DNA from: Flavobacterium cheniae
Lineage (GTDB): Bacteria; Bacteroidota; Bacteroidia; Flavobacteriales; Flavobacteriaceae
DNA length: 64,000 bases
Direction of reading: 5' to 3'
NCBI RefSeq assembly: GCF_004363695.1
Contig: NZ_SNZC01000002.1
Coordinates: forward strand, 372,001 to 436,000
Under the pieces are notes generated by a model. The model saw only the letters and a list, made by a program, of their open reading frames with translations, was not told where the DNA came from and searched no databases. The translations under genes were made by a program, and so were the position numbers. This document shows positions 61,295 to 64,000 of the stretch, in pieces. Each line of letters begins with the position of its first letter. Within the stretch, counting starts at the first letter, position 1.

Positions 61295-62251
61295 ATGGAT
61301 ACGAAAATTTTAATAATTGGTGCTTGTGGTCAAATTGGCACCGAACTTACAGCAAAACTTAGAGCAACTTACGGCGTAAATAATGTAGTAGCTTCTGATA
61401 TTAGAAAATTAGAAAATGATGTGGTAAACAACGGTATTTTTGAAGTTGTTAATGCTTTAGATTACAACCAAATTGAGCATTTACTTGAAAAATATCAAAT
61501 TACCGATGTGTATTTGATGGCGGCTTTGCTTTCGGCTACAGCTGAAAAAAACCCAGCTTTTGCATGGGATTTGAATATGAATTCGTTGTTTCATGTTTTG
61601 AATTTAGCCAAAGCAGGGAAAATTAAAAAGATTTTTTGGCCTTCGAGTATCGCGGTTTTTGGACCAACAACTCCAAGACAAAACACACCACAATATACCG
61701 TTATGGAACCTTCAACAGTTTACGGAATTTCGAAACAAACCGGGGAAAGATGGTGTGAGTATTATCACAAACAATATGGTGTAGATGTAAGAAGTATTCG
61801 CTATCCTGGCTTAATTAGTTGGAGCACTGAAGCAGGTGGAGGAACTACAGATTACGCTGTAGATATTTATCATAAAGCGATTACCGATGGAAAATTCACG
61901 AGTTTCTTATCTGAAAATTCAGAATTACCAATGATGTATATGGACGATGCGATTAAAGCAACTATAGGAATTATGCAAGCTCCTGCGGAACAAATTAAAA
62001 TTCGTTCTGCGTACAATTTAGCAGCGATGAGTTTTACTCCTAAACAAATTGGTGAAGAAATTAAAAAACACTATCCAAACTTCGAATTAAGCTACGAACC
62101 TGATTTCCGTCAGAAAATTGCTGATAGTTGGCCTGCAAGTATTGACGATACTTCGGCAAGAAAAGATTGGGGTTGGAAAAACGATTTTGATTTAGAAAAC
62201 ATGACCGTAGATATGTTCAAAAACTTAAACGAACATACCTATAAAAAATAA
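61295..62251 (+). CDS. tdh: SDR-type L-threonine 3-dehydrogenase
   Basis: A 318-residue NAD-dependent short-chain dehydrogenase/epimerase-fold protein that oxidises threonine. The Rossmann motif GACGQIGTEL is at the N-terminus, YGISKQTGE carries the catalytic Tyr-xxx-Lys, and the segment GLISWSTEAGGGTTDYAVDIY is characteristic of the SDR-type TDH first described from Flavobacterium frigidimaris and Cupriavidus. It is not the zinc alcohol-dehydrogenase type of E. coli. KBL, the partner that forms glycine, is not in the window. A strong terminator follows. Confidence 0.93.
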   Translation: MDTKILIIGACGQIGTELTAKLRATYGVNNVVASDIRKLENDVVNNGIFEVVNALDYNQIEHLLEKYQITDVYLMAALLSATAEKNPAFAWDLNMNSLFHVLNLAKAGKIKKIFWPSSIAVFGPTTPRQNTPQYTVMEPSTVYGISKQTGERWCEYYHKQYGVDVRSIRYPGLISWSTEAGGGTTDYAVDIYHKAITDGKFTSFLSENSELPMMYMDDAIKATIGIMQAPAEQIKIRSAYNLAAMSFTPKQIGEEIKKHYPNFELSYEPDFRQKIADSWPASIDDTSARKDWGWKNDFDLENMTVDMFKNLNEHTYKK

Positions 62252-62283
62252 AAAAACGTCCCGAAATATCGGGACGTTTTCCA
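62249..62283 (+). terminator. Terminator after threonine dehydrogenase
   Basis: AAAACGTCCCGA (62253-62264) pairs with TCGGGACGTTTT (62269-62280) around AATA; perfect 12-bp arms. Confidence 0.9.
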
Positions 62284-62301
62284 TTAAAACAAAAAACAAA
62301 C

Positions 62302-62880
62302 TTACTCCTGAACGATAGGAGCTCTCAATGATTCTAACACAGCAACAACTTCTCCGATTAAAACAGGGTCTGTAACTCCGTTTAATCCAGCAGCTGCTCC
62401 TACGTATCCTATAAATTTATCATATTCAGCATCATTTGATTTTTTCCCCATACGAGGATTTTGAGCTGGATCATGAGCTGTAACCATATCTAATCCTGTG
62501 TAAACATTTGTTGCCCCTCCACCAGTATTTGCTGAAAAGAAATCGGTCAAATTATCACTTAATATAGCAACATTAGTTGCGTTACCACTTAAAGCTTCTG
62601 AAATTACTGGTGCAAAATGCTCCCCTAAATTACCTTCTGCTCCCACTACAATATCAGAAACAATTAACGTAATTGTAGAATCCACAACAGAACGATAACT
62701 CAATCTCCCTTGTTCTATCATTTGTCCTGGATTGTTAGGATCAGCAACCATAGTAGTTCCTCCTAATTTTGCATATAAAGATGCTGGTTCTGCTGCTTTG
62801 TCATCGTCACTACAAGAAGTAACAAACGTACCCGATGCAATAAATAAAGCCAATAAGGCTAGTTTTGAAAAATTTTTCAT
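62302..62880 (-). CDS. Lipoprotein of the truncated-globin family
   Basis: A 192-residue protein with a lipoprotein signal (TFVTSC, Cys23) and then features of group I truncated hemoglobins: SLYAKLGG (34-41), HFAPV (88-92), LTDFFSANTGGG (111-122), YTGLDMVTAH (127-136) with the expected proximal His136, and DKFIGYVGAAAGLNGVTD...IGEVVAVLESLR toward the end. Relative to cytoplasmic relatives there is an insertion at 42-60, and the usual B-helix Phe/Tyr position is TIT. Its location at the membrane outside the cytoplasm is unusual. It is preceded 18 bp upstream by an HMA-like membrane protein gene. Confidence 0.78.
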   Translation of the reverse strand: MKNFSKLALLALFIASGTFVTSCSDDDKAAEPASLYAKLGGTTMVADPNNPGQMIEQGRLSYRSVVDSTITLIVSDIVVGAEGNLGEHFAPVISEALSGNATNVAILSDNLTDFFSANTGGGATNVYTGLDMVTAHDPAQNPRMGKKSNDAEYDKFIGYVGAAAGLNGVTDPVLIGEVVAVLESLRAPIVQE

Positions 62881-62898
62881 AGTAATAGTATTTAGAAA

Positions 62899-63336
62899 TT
62901 AATTAAAAATTCGTTGAATTCCTCTAGAAAACTTATAACTAAAGCTATCTTCATTCATCACTGGGCAAGCCGTTTTGTTTTCTAACTCTTTTGGTAATGT
63001 AAAACGTTCAGCCTTGTAATTTCCCATGGCTATTAATTTGTCATAAATAGTTTTCGAATCGGCTATTTTTATATCGTGAAAGAAAACCAAAACTCCAGTT
63101 TCTCTATTCAACCTATCGGTTTTTACACCTGGAATGGATTTTAAATTTCGATGGATTTCTTTCGCTTTTAGTGAATCTATTGGTTCTTTGAAATCTATTC
63201 GACTAATTTGTAGCGATGCATTATCAATTACTAAAGGTTTAGCCGTGGCGATATGAACCACTAAAACCACAAAAAGTATCAGGAAAATTCCGAAGATGCT
63301 TCCCAAAGCAATTTTGACTTTTTTATTAATCTTCAT
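62899..63336 (-). CDS. HMA-fold-like membrane-anchored protein (145 aa)
   Basis: An N-terminal membrane helix (9-30) is followed by a domain (38-112) with the hydrophobic pattern of heavy-metal-associated folds: SLQISRIDF, then NLKSIPGVKTDRLNRETGVLVFF and AMGNYKAERF. The metal-binding CxxC is absent. The C-terminus contains a single cysteine in KTACPVMNED (Cys124) and an aromatic/basic tail. The domain would be periplasmic. It is probably co-transcribed with the globin gene, 18 bp downstream. Function unknown. Confidence 0.65.
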   Translation of the reverse strand: MKINKKVKIALGSIFGIFLILFVVLVVHIATAKPLVIDNASLQISRIDFKEPIDSLKAKEIHRNLKSIPGVKTDRLNRETGVLVFFHDIKIADSKTIYDKLIAMGNYKAERFTLPKELENKTACPVMNEDSFSYKFSRGIQRIFN

Positions 63337-63427
63337 TTTATTTGAGATATTTGTTTAGTTGATTTACGTAAACAATTTCTCCTTGGTTTTCTGGAAATGA
63401 AAAAAAAGCGAATTTTAACATTTAGAC

Positions 63428-63465
63428 ATAAAAAATCCCAAGACAAATTATCTTGGGATTGAATT
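63428..63465 (-). terminator. Terminator after the NTF2-like gene
   Basis: AATCCCAAGA (63434-63443) pairs with TCTTGGGATT (63451-63460) around a 7-nt loop; minus-strand T-tract follows. It separates the NTF2-like gene from the HMA-like/globin pair. Confidence 0.85.
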
Positions 63466-63481
63466 TTATTTCGGTTTATTC

Positions 63482-63982
63482 TTATTTCTTTTCAGAAAGT
63501 ATTTTGTCTTCTATTACTGATTTTATTTTTACTACTTCATCTACATTGTCATTTGGAACTGTCATGGAAAGCACATAATGTTTAATTTTCCATTGTCCTT
63601 TTTCTTGCACTAAAACACCAGAACCGCGACAAATTTTCATTTGTGTACTCAATAATTCGTCAAACCAAACCATTTTTCCGTTTTCGCTAAAATAGATATT
63701 ACGTTCTATTGCTTTAAAGTTCCAAGCTTTTCCTTTGTCAAAATAAGGTTTTGAAAAAGCTTGAAATTGTTTTTTATTCCAATTTTCAGTGGCGTCCGTT
63801 CCAATAAAAATAGATTCGTCAGACATGGCTCCAAAATACGCTTCATAGTCTGCAGCCGCAGCTGCTTTGTGCCAATTGTCTAAAACGGTAGTGATGTTTT
63901 GTTTCTCTGATTGGAGTTTTTCTTCACAAGGTTTACAGGAAAACCCTAGAGTTGCTAGGACTAGTATTGATAGTTTTTTCAT
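63482..63982 (-). CDS. NTF2/SnoaL-like lipoprotein
   Basis: A 166-residue exported protein: signal peptide with lipobox TLGFSC (Cys16), then one NTF2-like fold: NWHKAAAAADYEAYFGAMSDESIFIGTDATENW, shortened here, and IYFSENGKMVWFDELLSTQM, ending GQWKIKHYVLSMTVP. Homologues are annotated as nuclear transport factor 2 family or SnoaL-like_3 proteins; the pocket could bind a small ligand, but none is known. It lies 18 bp from the window edge, so its promoter is not seen. Confidence 0.85.
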   Translation of the reverse strand: MKKLSILVLATLGFSCKPCEEKLQSEKQNITTVLDNWHKAAAAADYEAYFGAMSDESIFIGTDATENWNKKQFQAFSKPYFDKGKAWNFKAIERNIYFSENGKMVWFDELLSTQMKICRGSGVLVQEKGQWKIKHYVLSMTVPNDNVDEVVKIKSVIEDKILSEKK

Positions 63983-64000
63983 ATTAAAAAGTATTAATTA

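Overview
The window looks like core chromosome of a member of the Flavobacteriaceae, most likely a Flavobacterium. Supporting signs are AT-rich DNA, Bacteroidetes-type promoters (TAnnTTTG at -7, sometimes with TTG about 19-21 bp upstream), a type IX secretion C-terminal sorting domain, a SusD-free TonB receptor, DUF4270 and DUF5686 proteins, an ExbB-ExbD1-ExbD2 cluster like that of fish-pathogenic flavobacteria, an SDR-type threonine dehydrogenase of the F. frigidimaris kind, and atpD-atpC detached from the rest of the ATP synthase genes. No prophage, insertion sequence, integron or CRISPR array was seen. This is mainly a housekeeping region with a few accessory patches.

Layout. 1-2167 (+): end of a DUF3098 gene, uppP, truB and a secreted YiiX-like hydrolase, tightly packed. 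2159-7544: a divergent thioredoxin-like/patatin pair, then pyrH, frr and a DUF5686 outer-membrane protein. 7620-13698 (+): an RND/MMPL exporter, asnS, rpoN and a PAP2-like membrane protein. 13712-17376 (-): a membrane protein of unknown function, an outer-membrane barrel, and the exbB-(142 aa)-exbD1-exbD2 energiser operon. 17460-20610 (-): tRNA-Ser(GGA), asparaginase, acyltransferase and TatD nuclease. 20679-28442: retropepsin-like protein, MFS exporter, 2-oxoglutarate dehydrogenase odhA/odhB, a small barrel protein and a polyprenyl diphosphate synthase.

28604-35226 (+) is a tetR-tolC-mfp-rnd efflux operon with a perfect inverted repeat over its promoter. 35277-39146 holds a MORN protein, a TlpA-like protein, aspS and a cold-shock gene. 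39285-42667 is a divergent TonB receptor/MocR-type regulator pair with three copies of a 9-bp motif between and just inside the genes. 42719-49121 (-) carries atpC, atpD, glmS, a DUF4270 lipoprotein and a half-length GT5 glycogen-synthase-like protein. 49229-54357 (+) is a panC-panD-flippase-esterase-radA run. 54424-61062 (-) has small unknown genes, mfd, a T9SS cargo protein and a lipoprotein. 61295-63982 has threonine dehydrogenase, a lipoprotein truncated globin with an HMA-like membrane partner, and an NTF2-like lipoprotein.

The observations most worth a second look are: the MocR regulator, which has Gln at the PLP Schiff-base lysine position, and its candidate operator; the predicted lipoprotein globin paired with an HMA-like protein; the GT5 half-protein that has lost the KTGG loop and its second domain; the TetR inverted repeat; two promoters placed so close to start codons that the transcripts should be almost leaderless; and several spacers filled with short repeats of 7-8 bp periodicity. 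None of these is proven to be a new system. All calls come from reading the sequence and from family knowledge; no database search was run.
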